From the NCBI RefSeq assembly GCF_018294505.1, contig NC_057807.1, forward strand, positions 264,473,306-264,537,305: a stretch of DNA of 64,000 bases, in the 5' to 3' direction. The stretch is from Triticum aestivum. Its lineage: Eukaryota > Streptophyta > Magnoliopsida > Poales > Poaceae. The translations under genes and the position numbers were made by a program. Shown here piece by piece: positions 33,625 to 45,455 of this stretch (position 1 is the first letter of the stretch; every line of letters starts with the position of its first letter). The notes under the pieces are model-generated. The model saw only the letters and a list, made by a program, of their open reading frames with translations, made no database searches and had not been told where the DNA came from.

Positions 33625-34002
33625 AGTATAGGACATGCAAGTTGCTCAAAGCATACAGTCAAATTCGTACGTGAAAGGATTTTTTTTCTTTCTGAAAACG
33701 GAATGTGAAAGGAATTTTTTTAAATGCTCTTGGCATGTCGCTAGCATGTGATGACTTAATCGACCTCAATAGACGGCAAAAACGCCAGCCCGCCGCACTT
33801 TGAGAGAGACGAGGAGGGAGAAGCGATACAGGCTGCTGGATTACTAGAGATAGGTGTCGCACGGAAACTAAGAAATATGGTGATAGCGTGGGTTAGCCAT
33901 GTACTAGTATGATGTAAGTACACTGGGCTGCCGTGTTTTGTACTCTTCTAGCCCAGTGTGGAGATGATTGGTTGATTTTATATCGCTAAATAATATTAAA
34001 TA
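33625..34002. other. Non-coding flank of the MULE
   Basis: No gene is seen. A 12-bp inverted repeat (ACACTGGGCT / AGCCCAGTGT) lies at about 33920-33960. The last nine bases are the left copy of the MULE target duplication. Confidence 0.5.
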
Positions 34003-35244
34003 GGGCCAATTCCAGTTCTGCCCCTAACTTGAACCCACTACTCAGTTTTGCCCCTAATTTTCGGGTATGCTCAGTTTTGCCCCTCTACCATTAGTGCCAC
34101 TTATGGAAATGCCCCTCCGAGCCGTTACCGTCCAGTCAAAGGGCATTGACCGTTTTCTGGGCGTCTACTAGACATTTTTGCCCCTGAAAAAAATAAAACA
34201 AAAATTAAAAAATAAAAGAGAAAGGACACGCTTACCTTTTGGCCCAGGACGGCCCAGCGAGGCCAGTCCACTGGCTGGTCATCCTCCCCCTCTGCCAAGG
34301 CCGAGGGCATGTCGCTCACGTGCTCACCTGAGCGTCGCCGCTCCCGTGGCCAATGTCGTCGAGAGGCCGCACCGCCATGTCCCCGATGCCCGCCGTCAAG
34401 CTGGGAATCACCACGCCGAAGATTGAGACGTCGGGTGCCCTTCAACTTCTCAACCGAAGCCATCTTCGCCGGATCTATCCGTCGGCCGCCATCTGAGATC
34501 CCCTAACGCTAAATTACCGTTCCTGAGATCCATATGTCATCGTGGATCTTCCAGACAACTTGCCGATGAGCTCCTCTTCGTACAACCCCTCCTCACGGCA
34601 CCTCACTCCGGCGGCCGTAGACGGGGTACATGTGCTCGCCATCGGGCCTCGGAAGTCCTTTCTACCACTCTGGCATGCACGCGGTGAGGCCCTGTTCCCA
34701 GCGCCTTCTATCCCCTCCCCCCCGTGCCTTCCAGCCCCTCTGCCACCATGCTTCGACCAGCGCCGCCGCTGGCCTCGGCCATGGCCGACACTCCGGCCGT
34801 CCCTGCTCGTCCTGCCACTTCAGTTCGAGTTCGAGCAAGCCCAGGCGCACGCGCAGGATGAAATCATCGCCGTTTTGGTCGCCGGACAGGGCTCCCATGC
34901 CCTCTGCCGTGGCTCGCCGGCGACTTAACACCGATGGTTCGAGTTTTTCTTTTTTTTTCTTTTTTCTGTGATGGGTCCACATGTAAGTGAGTGAGAGAGT
35001 GGATATGGTTTTTATTTTTGTTTTTCTTCAGTGGGTCCCACCTATAAGTGACACATGTAGTCAGGGGTAAAATGTCCAACAAACGCCCAGATAGTGGTCA
35101 ACACCCTTTGACTGGACGGTAACGGCTCAGAAGGGCATTTCTATAAGTGACACTAACGGCAGAGGGGCAAAACTGAGCATACCTGAAAATTAGGGGCAAA
35201 TCTGAGTAGTGGGTTCGAGTTAGGGGCACAGATGTAAATGTCCC
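34003..35244. mobile_element. Mutator-like element (MULE), non-autonomous
   Basis: Inverted repeats of about 180 bp (34003-34187 and 35062-35244) share CCCACTACTCAG, TTTGCCCCTAATTTTC and CCGTTACCGTCCAGTCAAAG. An exact 9-bp duplication TATTAAATA flanks it (33994-34002, 35245-35253), the hallmark of Mutator insertion. The 0.9-kb interior is GC-rich on both strands and has no transposase; it may be captured genic DNA (Pack-MULE), but no source gene was recognised. Confidence 0.92.
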
Positions 35245-35546
35245 TATTAAATATTATGAGTGCAGACACTCCACCACGAGGTTCCTTGCTCCTTCTCGGT
35301 CGTCGGGAATCTATGTTCTTCCACTCAATTTTTTTGTGTGACCTTTGTTCATCCTTTTGCCAACACGCGAGACATCTAGCATCAAGGTGCATGTGTCGTG
35401 CAAGGATTGTTCCATCTATATGAAGAACACGTGGGATTGGAACTACGAGACAGACATGTACCCAGGAGTGGACGTTCGAACCTGAGTAATGTAGCGCAGT
35501 AAGTGAAGTAGAAATGCACAAATGGTATGAACATGCATGGCATATA

Positions 35547-35694
35547 GGGTGTGTTTGGTTGCGTTCTCGTCTCATCATAGTTGTTCCCTCTTCATGCATT
35601 CTAAACTCAACACCCCTCTTCATGCATGCTTCTAGTGTATTTGTGCTAAACTAGTGTGGACTCATGCACCCTCCATACACTCTACCAAACACCC
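35547..35694. mobile_element. MITE-like element with GGGTGTGTTTGGT ends
   Basis: GGGTGTGTTTGGTTGC at the left and CTACCAAACACCC at the right are inverted. This GGGTGTTTGGT-type end is common in grass MITEs. The target duplication is not clear. Confidence 0.55.
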
Positions 35695-36469
35695 AGAATT
35701 GGGTCGAGAAGGGAACACTTGGGCGACATTTGTCTCTTAGTACGTACTACCACTAAATGATGTACGTGCAATGCACGGTGATGTTATGGAGTACGTGCCT
35801 AAGTACTCTACTACTACTATATTAGTTGGAGGCACATATTAACTTTTATATTTGTTTACGTGTATGCCCCGAGACCTTACAACTAGACGTGTCTTTCTCT
35901 CCAGGTCGCACTTTGTATCGTTCATACCACTAAGTACTACTACGTGTGGTCTCCGACCCAGAAGTGGAAGAAGTGGAAACGCTCGACCATGCTATATTTT
36001 TTTTTGCGCTGGGCTCTACCACTCTGTTCATGTCCCACTCCTTTCATTGACGTGTGGGACATCCAGCATGTGCCGTGTTTGGCACTCTTCGTCATAAGAG
36101 TTGAAATGCTAGCATTCATCAGAAATAAAAATAATTATAAATCAGCAGTGATTCTATTTTTTAGAACTAATCAACAGTGATACTATACCACGCGGTTTCC
36201 TTGCTCCTCGATATCGGAAAGAATACTTCCATTCGCCAACATGTGGGACGTCGACCATCCTGGTCCACTTGCCATGCACACAGAACTCCAAGGGAGAGTC
36301 ACCCCGGTCGTCGCGCCTCAGTAACAATGACTAATGAGCCTCAAATCACAGGCCCACTTTCCCACTTTGAAGTTGCTCGGACGAAGGAACCATCATGACT
36401 TCGTTGAATTTCTCTTCTTGAAGAAAACTACTATATCAATAGTACTGCTAGCTATAGTAGTTACTCCAA

Positions 36470-36600
36470 CAGAGGCCTCCTTTCGTCATAGGATACAAAT
36501 TTTATAGGAATATGAAAATCATAGGAAGTGAGAAGACATGCATCTCAATTGCTACAGAGAAAGAGATGCCATTTGATGCATAGGATAGGAATTTTTCCAT
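36470..36600. mobile_element. MITE fragment
   Basis: GAGGCCTCCTTTCGTCATAG followed by repeated ATAGGA words is typical of a grass MITE left end. No matching right end is present. Confidence 0.35.
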
Positions 36601-36713
36601 TTAGTCTAGGCTAATGTACTGGTAATTTGCTCTAAAAACTACAGTAGTAACTAGTAGTACTGGTAGATGCTCGTACTCAGACACACACACACATACACTA
36701 ACTACTAGTACTA

Positions 36714-37220
36714 CTACTTCTCACATGATGGACAGACGTCGTCGTTCTCCTTCCCGGCTTTGTCGGCGACACCCCACCGTGCTTGGATCTCCGCCGACGT
36801 CTCTGCAGCAGCGCGTGCGTCCTCTTTTTTCTTGCGGCAGCGGGCCTCTCTTTTCTTGAGTGCTTTCTGACTTTTCCGCTCCCTCTGTGCGGCTTTGGCC
36901 TCCTCTTGCTCTATCGTCCATTCGGCCTTGGCATCTTCAAATTCCTCCCACATAGTTGTGAGGTCGTGAGCAGCGATGAACTCGGCACGGCGGGATGCCA
37001 TCGCTTCCCTACCATTTTGTGTGCGGTCATGGGCGGCGAGGAACTCGGCGCGGCGGGATGCCATTGCTTCCCTACCAGTTAGTGTGCGGCGCGGTGGCAT
37101 GAACGAGGCTTGGTGAGAGCTCTGGGTGGAGTGGCCGGACAACCGTATAGTGCATTGGTTTGTCAAGAGTTCAAGGACGGAAGACGAAGGAAATTTGGAT
37201 TCCCATTCAATCCTGGTCAT
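36714..37220 (-). CDS. Hypothetical charged coiled-coil protein
   Basis: 168 codons from the first ATG; an internal start at MPPRRTLTG (codon 41) is attractive. A 21-residue unit is repeated back to back (GREAMASRRAEFLAAHD, then GREAMASRRAEFIAAHD). The C-terminal half is a very basic/acidic helix (EEFEDAKAEWTIEQEEAKAA, ALKKREARCRKKKEDARAAA), predicted coiled coil, and it ends CPSCEK. No domain is recognised. The ORF is intact, its GC content is well above both flanks, and a Stowaway MITE lies 210 bp upstream, as is common near grass genes. It could be a low-copy gene, a captured exon or a transposon ORF. Confidence 0.45.
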   Translation of the reverse strand: MTRIEWESKFPSSSVLELLTNQCTIRLSGHSTQSSHQASFMPPRRTLTGREAMASRRAEFLAAHDRTQNGREAMASRRAEFIAAHDLTTMWEEFEDAKAEWTIEQEEAKAAQRERKSQKALKKREARCRKKKEDARAAAETSAEIQARWGVADKAGKENDDVCPSCEK

Positions 37221-37432
37221 TTATTACCGAGTAGAATGCATTAGCGGTCATCGAACTTGTCTTGATAGCTCACTTTGATCATTGTATATGAGATATGGTG
37301 ATTATATGGTCACTGGCTCAGCTTATAGCTCCGTATTTGTCTGGTTGACCAGTCAAACAGTCCGCATGTGCCTCATTAGCTCGTGTTCTTTATCTATCTA
37401 CGCGGGCCTACCTGTCAATGGAGAAAGAAATA

Positions 37433-37525
37433 CTCCCTCTGTCCCAAAATAAGTATCTCAAGGTTAGTACAAATTTGTACTAGAGCTAGTACAAAGTTAA
37501 GACACTTATTTTGGGACAGAGGGAG
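37433..37525. mobile_element. Stowaway-type MITE, 93 bp
   Basis: CTCCCTCTGTCCCAAAATAA at the left and the exact inverted TTATTTTGGGACAGAGGGAG at the right. TA on both sides. Nearly a perfect palindrome. Confidence 0.93.
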
Positions 37526-37954
37526 TAAAAACCAAAATTATGCATATGTGGGGAATCAAACCACGGACTCGTCGCTGCAACGCACCCTCTTCAGCCAAAT
37601 GAAAATGAAATACTTTGCGTCAGACACTCACGCTCACGCTGTCAAAGCATGCTAATGCATGCATGTCACCCTCTAAATCAAAGTCCTTCTCATGGCGCAA
37701 TGCAAACAATGAGCCCATCACCTGCGCACCCCGGTGGTGCCTGACATTACTGTTTAGATGTTTGATGGAGGCCTACGCGAATGCCGAGCATGTATTCACC
37801 TGGCTGAACACTGAAAGTGCAACTATCCCTGGGTGGTTTTGGCAATTCCTAACAACATATAGCTCATTGAGCTAATGCTTCAGGAAAGCTCAATGATTGG
37901 CATGGCATGGATGAGAAAAGTGGACCCCTCAAAATGCTAAGGACAAAAGGATTA

Positions 37955-40657
37955 TGTAGCGACCAGACCTCAAACAGTCTGATCTCTGTGCATTAGTGTC
38001 ATCCCTGGATCGGTAATGCTGACACGCACAGTGCTTGAAGGATTTATAATAGAGTAGCAATCACACACTTATTACATCGAATGTCTCAAAAGAGAGCTTA
38101 TTACAAATAATATGGCTTAAGGCCATCTAATAACGTAACAGCGGAAGGCTTGGAAGATAAGAGAGTCCATCAACTCCAACGGCATCACTGAGTATAGAAC
38201 CACGACCTAAAAACACCTTACTCGTTGTCTGAAAAGTCTGCAACATGAACGTTGCAGCCTGAAAATGGGTCAGCACATGGAATATGCTGGCAATGTAACA
38301 CATAGAGAGTAATGAAAGAAATAAGGCTATGCTACATGCATATATGGCTGGTGGAAAGCTCTATGGTTATAGTTTTGCATAAAGCCAATTTTTCCCTACT
38401 GCTAAGGAATAAATTTTTATTTAACTATCATGGTGGTTGTTAAACATTGAGAAGGGTACTCCATCTCAATCCCAATTAAGCATCATCATTAAAACCCAAC
38501 AAAATATAATTAAGTAACATGATGAGATACACATGATAATCCAAGTACTAGATACTCAAAACGTCCATAACCGGGGACACGGCTAACCATGATTAGTTTA
38601 TACACTCTGCAGAGGTTTGCGCACTTTTCCCCGCAAGACTCGATCTCCTCCACTTGATTTCTCGCACTACATGGTGTTTGAGAAACGGATGACCGAGACA
38701 CAGTCTTTTAGAAGCATTAACTCTCTATTCCGGGTAGACCGTACCAACCTACATCCCCTACATCTGCAAGTCTACCTCTTTAAGAGCTCACGCAACTTAA
38801 TCAACTATGCTAGAGCCCATAGTAGCTTGCGGCTGCACACGGAAGTTTCTAGCATGAATAATCTCATGATCCCTTTGAGCCTGGGTGGCGGTCCATAGGA
38901 GAATCACACGGTACCCCGGGATTTCCAGAAATACAGGCAACACTGGGTTCCCCAGGTGCCTCAATCCACCCAGATGTGAATTTAAGTTGCCACCTTAAGT
39001 AAACCATTAATTAAACAATCTCACATCTGTCATGGAAACACTCACCCAATCCACATCTACTAGCATAGCATGGCAATATAAGCAAACGTAGAAGTAACTC
39101 CCAAAGGTTTGAAAATAAACAGGTAATAGGTTCTACCTCATCTACTTCCCAAAACCCACATATTAATCAGATCCTAATCATGCAATTGTTTGAGGATTGA
39201 TCTAATGCAATAAAACTGGGTAGTAAAGAGGTATGATCAAAGTGTTACTTGCCTTGTTGATGATCCGTGAAACCTAGAGATTCGAAGTAGCAAGCGGCGC
39301 ACTCCGGGTACTCTATCGCAAACAAACAAGCATACAATAAGCACTTATCTAATGCACAAGTAAAACTCAAATAAGATATCTAACCAGAAAGTTCAGCTTA
39401 AGAACTCCGGTTTGCAAAAAGAATCAAATCAAACGAAGCAACGAAAGTCAAACGGTGAAAGAAACAAGCTTCGTTACTAATCTGGACCTAAGTCAAATTT
39501 TAAAGTATCAAAAACTTGTTTGAGTTGGTTAAACGGAAAGAGGGTTTCGAGATGAAACTCTAGGCGCTTGAATCGCCTGATTCCGATAAACGAGCGAAAA
39601 GTTATACTAAAACGAAAATCAGATTAGAAATCGCGATCAGAAATAATCGCGGAAAATCCGAGAAAAAAAAACTGACGAACAGGCTAACAGACGAACGTTC
39701 GCTGTCTGCGGCTAAACGACGAAAACCGTTCATAAAAACGAACGTACGGACGAACGTCCGCTAAATAACTAAACCGAGAAAAAACCGATCTAATAAAAAA
39801 ATAAACCGGGGTTCTAAAAAACCCGACGGTTTTCTCTCGAAAACCGCGGCGGCGGCGGCGGCTACCTCCGGCGGGTCCGGCGAGCGAGGCGGCGGGCTCC
39901 GGCGGCGGCGGGGTCTCCGGCGAGGGCGGCGGGTAGCAGCGGGGTGCTGGGCGGTAGCGTCGGGCGGCGGCGCGGCGAGGTGCGGCGTCGGCCGCAACCG
40001 GCGGCGGCGGCGCGGAGTGCGGCGGCGGCGACGGAGTGCGGCGGCGGCGGCTTCGGGCGGCTAGGGTTTCGGGGGCGGCGGCTGGGCTGGGGCGGCTTGG
40101 CGCCTCGGGCTTTAAAGGCCCGGCCGGGTCAGTGTCCCAGGCGGACACGGCCTGGTAAGTCGCTTCGTTTTTTTAAAAAAAACATTACATGCAGAAAAAC
40201 AATTAAAAGAAATGCTAAACGAACTCCAAAATTCTGAAATAAATTTTCCCCGACTTCTAAAATCAAGCCGGACAAGATGAACATTTATTTGGGGCCTAAA
40301 TGCAATTTTGAAAAACGCGCATGTTTCCTAAATTCAAATAAAATGGCAATAAACTCCAAAATAAAATCTTGTTTGATTTTTTTATTGAATCTTCAATATT
40401 TCTTTTTTTTGGAAAGTCATTTTATTGCCTCTCTCACATTTTCTTTATTGAAATTATTGAAGATAAAATAAATAAAATCAAATGATCCTATTTTCAAAAT
40501 TTGAGAAACTCAAATATGAAAATAACGAAATCCCCAACTCTCTCAGTGGGTCCTTGAGTTGCGTGAAATTTCTAGGATCAAGCCAAAATGCAATAAATAT
40601 GATATGCAATGATGACCTAATGTATAACATTCGAAATTGAAAATTTGGGATGTTACA
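37955..40657 (-). mobile_element. Chromovirus 3' LTR
   Basis: Begins TGTAGCGACC and ends GGGATGTTACA on the plus strand. It aligns end to end with 46304-48993 with few differences. A very GC-rich GGCGGCGGC tract (39.84-40.1 kb) is followed by a TTTAAA core that would serve as TATA on the minus strand. Confidence 0.93.
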
Positions 40658-40659
40658 AA

Positions 40660-40671
40660 CCTACCCCCCTT
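40660..40671 (-). other. Chromovirus polypurine tract
   Basis: Plus-strand CCTACCCCCCTT next to the LTR edge; on the minus strand a purine tract that primes plus-strand synthesis. Confidence 0.8.
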
Positions 40672-40699
40672 AAGATGAATCTCGCCCTCGAGATTCGGG

Positions 40700-42510
40700 T
40701 TAGCTAGAAAATAGGTGAGGGTGGTCCTTCAGCAGATCTTCCTCTCGCTCCCAGGTGGCTTCATCCTCGGTGTGGTGGCTCCACTGAACTTTACAAAACT
40801 TGATAACCTTGCTGCGGGTGACTCGGCTGACGTATTCAAGAATCTTGACTGGTTTCTCCTCATAGGTCAAATCACTATCCAGCTGAATCGCTTCCAGTGG
40901 CACTGTATCTCTTAACGGTATATCAGCCATCCCTGCGTGGCACTTCTTCAACTAGGAACGTGGAACACGTCGTGAACTCCTGACAATTCCTCGGGCAATT
41001 CCAACTTGTAAGCAACTTCTCCCATACGCTCCAAAACTTTGTATGGTCCCACAAAACATGGCGCTAACTTTCCCTTAACTCCAAAGCGCTTAACTGCTCT
41101 ATGTGGAGATACACAAAGATAAACTCTATCTCCGACTTCGTAAACAGTCTCCTTGCGTTTAGAATCTGCATAGCTCTTCTGCCTGGATTGGGCTACCTTG
41201 AGCCTATCGCGAATCAACTTCACCTTCTGTTCAGACTCCTTAATCAAATCCGGTCCAAACAACCGGCGTTCTCCAACTTCATCCCACGATAATGGGGTCC
41301 TACACCTCCTTCCGTATAAGGCTTCGAAATGAGCCATCTTCAAACTGGATTGATAACTGTTGTTGTAAGAGAACTCTGCATATGGCAAATTGTCATCCCA
41401 ACTAGATCCATAATCTAGCGCACAAGCTCTCAGCATATCCTCCAAAATCTGATTGACTCTCTCGGTCTATCCATCTGTCTGCGGATGAAAAGTTGTACTG
41501 AACTCTAGCCTGGTACCCAAAGTTTCGTGCAACTGATTCCAGAACTTTGAGGTAAAATGGGTTCCTTTGTCTGATACAATACTCCTCGAAACTCCATGCA
41601 GACATACAATCCTGGTCATATATATCTTTGCCAACTTAGCACCGGTGTAGGTGATCTTCACTGGAATGAAATGAGCTACCTTTGTCAAACGATCGACTAC
41701 AACCCAAATCGAGTCATAGCCTGAACGAGTCCTGGGCAATCCCGTGATAAAATCCATGCCCAGCTTATCCCACTTCCATTTGGGTATCGGCAATGGCTGT
41801 AGCAATCCTGCTGGCTTCTGATGCTCTACCTTCACTCTCTGACATACATCACATACTACTACATATTTCGCAATATCCTTCTTCATTCCGGTCCACCAGA
41901 AAGTGTCCGTCAAATCCAAATACATCTTGGTATTTCCTGGGTGAATCGAATACGGCGAATCATGGGCCTCCTGTAAAATCAACTTCCTGATCTCCGGGTC
42001 ATTAGGCACATAAACGCGGTCCTCAAACCATAAGGTATCGTGTTCATCCTCACGAAATCCCTTAGCTTTTCCCTTGCTCATTTTCTCCTTTATCTCGGCA
42101 ATCTCCTTGTCAGTCTTCTGGGCTTCTCTAATCTTATCCATCAAAGTAGACTGAATCTCCAATGCTGCTACATAGCCTCTCGGAACTATTTCCAAACATA
42201 GTTCACGAAGGTCCTCGGCTAACTCCTTTGGTAGTTCTCCGGTCATGAGTGTGTTTACATGGCTCTTATGTCTCAACGCATCGGCTACTACGTAAGCCTT
42301 TCCGGGGTGATAATGCAATCTCATATCATAATCCTTGATGAGTTCCAACCATCTCCTTTGCCTGAGATTCAACTCCTTCTGTGTGAAGATGTACTTCAAA
42401 CTCTTGTGATCCGTGTACACCTCACAATGGTTTCCGATGAGAAAATGTCTCCATGTGTTCAATGCATGCACTATGGCTGCTAACTCCAAATCATGCGTAG
42501 CATAATTCAA
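40700..42510 (-). pseudogene. Chromovirus pol: integrase and chromodomain
   Basis: RNase H C-terminal part first ([20 protein letters not shown]). Then integrase: zinc-binding HHCC region with HPGNTKMY and [10 protein letters not shown] (about 41980-41850), catalytic Asp in [12 protein letters not shown] and second Asp in [14 protein letters not shown]. Then a GPYKVLERMGEVAYKLELP region and an end block with LTYEEKPVKILEYVSRVTRS and KVQWSHHTEDEATWEREEDL, a chromodomain that targets integration to chromatin. In-frame stops occur near 41468 and 40955. Confidence 0.9.
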
Positions 42511-42716
42511 CTCATGCGGCTTAAGCTGTTGTGTCTCCTTTGCCTGAGATTCAACTCCTTCTGTGTGAAGATGTACTTCAAACTCTTGTGATCCGTGTAC
42601 ACCTCACAATGGTTTCCGATGAGAAAATGTCTCCATGTCTTCAATGCATGCACTACGGCTGCTAACTCCAAATCATGCGTAGCATAATTCAACTCATGCG
42701 GCTCAAGTTGTCGTGA
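42353..42716 (-). repeat. 182-bp tandem duplication inside RNase H
   Basis: Copies 42353-42534 and 42535-42716 differ at only a few bases. The unit encodes [18 protein letters not shown] and [13 protein letters not shown]. 182 is not a multiple of three, so it shifts the frame. Confidence 0.95.
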
Positions 42717-43952
42717 GGCATACGAAACAACTCTTCCTTCCTGCATAAGCACTACTCCAAGTCCTCGACGAGAAGCGTCGCAATACACCTCATAATCCTT
42801 GCTCTGATCTGGCAGAATCAACACTGGCGAGGTAACCAAACGTTTCTTCAATTCCTGGAAACTGGCCTCACATTCCTCAGTCCATTTAAACTTGGTGTCT
42901 TTCTTCAACAACTCCGTCATGGGCTTTGCAATCTTTGAGAAATTCTCAATGAACCTCCGGTAGTATCCTGCGAGTCCTAGAAAACTCTGGATCTCTCCAA
43001 CTGTTGTTGGGGCTTCTCAATTTGTCACGGTGACAACTTTGGTGGGGTCTACTGCTATTCCTTCTCCGGATATAACATGTCCGAGGAATCCAACTTCCTT
43101 CAACCAAAACTCACACTTGCTGAACTTGGCATATAACTGATGTTCTCTAAGCTTCTCAAGTACCAAACGTAAATGCTCCTTATGCTCCTCTTCATTCTTC
43201 GAGTAGACCAACATATCATCAATGAACACCATGACGAACTTATACAGAAACTCCATAAACACCTTGTTCATCATGTTCATGAAATAGGCAGGTGCGTTAG
43301 TCAGACCAAATGACATAACGGTATACTCGTACAGCCCGTACCTGGTGGTAAAAGCTGTCTTAGGTATATCCTGCTCTCAAATCTTCAACTGATGGTATCC
43401 TGATCACAGATTGATCTTAGAAAATACTTTAGCTCCTTGCAATCGGTCAAACAAGTCATTGATCATCGGTAGTGGGTACTTGTTCTTGATTGTTACTGCA
43501 TTCAATCCTCGATAATCAACAACCATCCTCAATGATCCATCCTTCTTCTCCACTAGAAGTACTGGCGATCCCCGAGGCGAAGAACTTGGGCGAATATAGC
43601 CTTTATCCAGTAACTTCTTAATCTTCTTCTTAATTTCCTCCAAATCCTTTGCGGGCATCCTGTACAGTCTCTTAGATATCGGCCCTGTGCCTGGCAAAAG
43701 CTCAATCAAAAGCTCAATGTCTCTATCTAGTGGCATGCCTGGCAACTCCTCTGGAAATACGCCAGGAAAATCCTTCACCACTGGTACTTCTTCCTGTACA
43801 ACTGCTGATAAAGAATTTATTTGAGTCCTCTTCGGCACATGCCGAGATACACACTTGATCCTCCTTCCTTCCGGCGTGGTAAGCAAAATCGATTTACTAG
43901 CGCATTCAATGTTCCCTCCATACTTTGATAACCAATCCATGCCTAATATCAC
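42717..43952 (-). pseudogene. Chromovirus pol: reverse transcriptase and RNase H start
   Basis: RT region: [20 protein letters not shown], then [20 protein letters not shown], then the catalytic FIDD box in [15 protein letters not shown] (about 43215), then [11 protein letters not shown]. RNase H begins with [19 protein letters not shown] frame break near 43404 and a stop at about 43017 interrupt it. The upstream start [12 protein letters not shown] belongs to the protease end. Confidence 0.9.
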
Positions 43953-43961
43953 ATCCAGTCC

Positions 43962-45254
43962 TTACGATTCCAGTACTATTAGGTCTAAGGGAAACACGTA
44001 GTTACCAATCCTTAATGGTAATCGATCACACCATAGACTAGCCATATACTCTGCCCCTGGCGAGGTTACTAACATGGGTGACCTAAGGGCTTGGGTTGGC
44101 AGGTTATACTTATCCACAAATCCCCTTGATATGTATGAATGTGATGCACCAGTATCAAAAAGAACAATTGCAGTAAATGACTTAACCAAAAACTTACCTA
44201 TTACTGCATCTGGCTGGGCTTCAACCTCCTCCACGCTAACGTGGTTCACCTGTCCTTTGTTGAAAGGATTGGGCTTCTTCCCAGAACTTCCATTGCCATT
44301 CCCATTCTTCGCTTCAGGACATTCAGTGGCATAATGTCCGGTCTTCTGGCATTTGTAATAGGTGATGTGGCTCAGATCCCTCTTAGCTGGTGTTGATGGG
44401 TTGGTACGGTTCTGTCCGTTGCTTCCTCCATTCCCATTACCATTCTTGGGGCTACTATGGTTGTGCGAACTACCTCCTCCATGGGTATGCTGAAAATGTC
44501 CTCCCGAGTTCGGGGTAAAACGAGGCTTCTGCTGAGCTCCAGAATTGTACTTCCCTTGTCCATACTTCCTCTTGCGGCTGTCAATCTGCTGCTGCTTCCC
44601 TTCAATCATAAGTGCTCTATCTACCAACTCCTAGTAGTTGTTGAAGGTTGCTACCATCAACTGCATGCTCAGCTCATCATTCAGTCCTTTCAGAAACTTC
44701 TCCTGCTTAGCTGCATCCGTAGCAACGTCATCTGGGGCATAACGTGCTAGCTTACTAAAGTCACCCACATACTGGCCAACAGTACATCCTCCATGGCGTA
44801 AGTTGCGAAACACATGCTTCTTCATGGCCATTGCTCCTGCTGAAACATGGGCAGTATGGAAAGCCTGCTGAAACTGATCCCATGTGACAATGTCGATAGG
44901 ATAAGTGGTTGTGAAATTCTCCCACCATGATGCTGCGGGTCCATCAAGCTGATGTGCGGCAAAACACACCTTCTCCGCATCTGTGCGTCCTGCAGTGGTC
45001 AACTCCCTTCCCATCTTGCGGAGCCAATCATCTGCAACTATCGGTTTGGTGCTACTGGAGAACACGGGCAGATTCAGCCTCAAGAAACGGGCTAAGTGGT
45101 CAACAGGGGGTGGTGGTGGTGGTGGGTTGTTGTTGTTGTTCTTGTTCCCCTGATTCTGATTCTAGACTAGTATCTGCATCAATGCATTCTGCTGCTGGAT
45201 CAACTGGGTGAGCTCCGGTGGGAAAGCAAATCCATTGTCACGTCTCGGAGGCAT
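43962..45254 (-). pseudogene. Chromovirus gag and protease
   Basis: ATG at 45254 (MPPRRDNGFAFPPELTQL). The capsid-like region contains WLRKMGRELTTAGRTDAEKV and a Retrotrans_gag-type core (AASWWENFTTTY, TWDQFQQAFHTAHV). The zinc knuckle reads YYKCQKTGHYATEC, its first Cys replaced by Tyr. Aspartic protease has VLFDTGASHSYIS (44143-44157). Stops near 45163, 44631 and 43962 disable it. Confidence 0.9.
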
Positions 45255-45455
45255 CTGAGGGTTTAGAAAAAGATGAGAATATAGAATAGAATGACGTCTA
45301 GAGAGAAAACACTACCCATACGCACATGAGACAAAAGCAAACAATATCACTCCAATCAATTCAAACAAGGGCATACAACGGTCTAGCTATCGTTACAAAG
45401 TGCTCGGACTATACTATATACATGGGGGGAATACTACTACTGTTATGGTGGTCGA

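Larger units (their letters stand above)
35245..36713. other. Intergenic DNA with small MITE remnants
   Basis: A weak pair of related phrases (CCACGAGGTTCCTTGCTCCT near 35273 and CCACGCGGTTTCCTTGCTCC near 36187) suggests an old duplication. No coding content is recognised. Two MITE-like pieces are listed separately. Confidence 0.45.

Noticed and set aside
39684..40237. Pro/Arg-rich ORFs in the chromovirus LTR, also at 48034-48540
   Set aside because: They arise from the GC-rich LTR tract and are not in the position of a retroelement gene.
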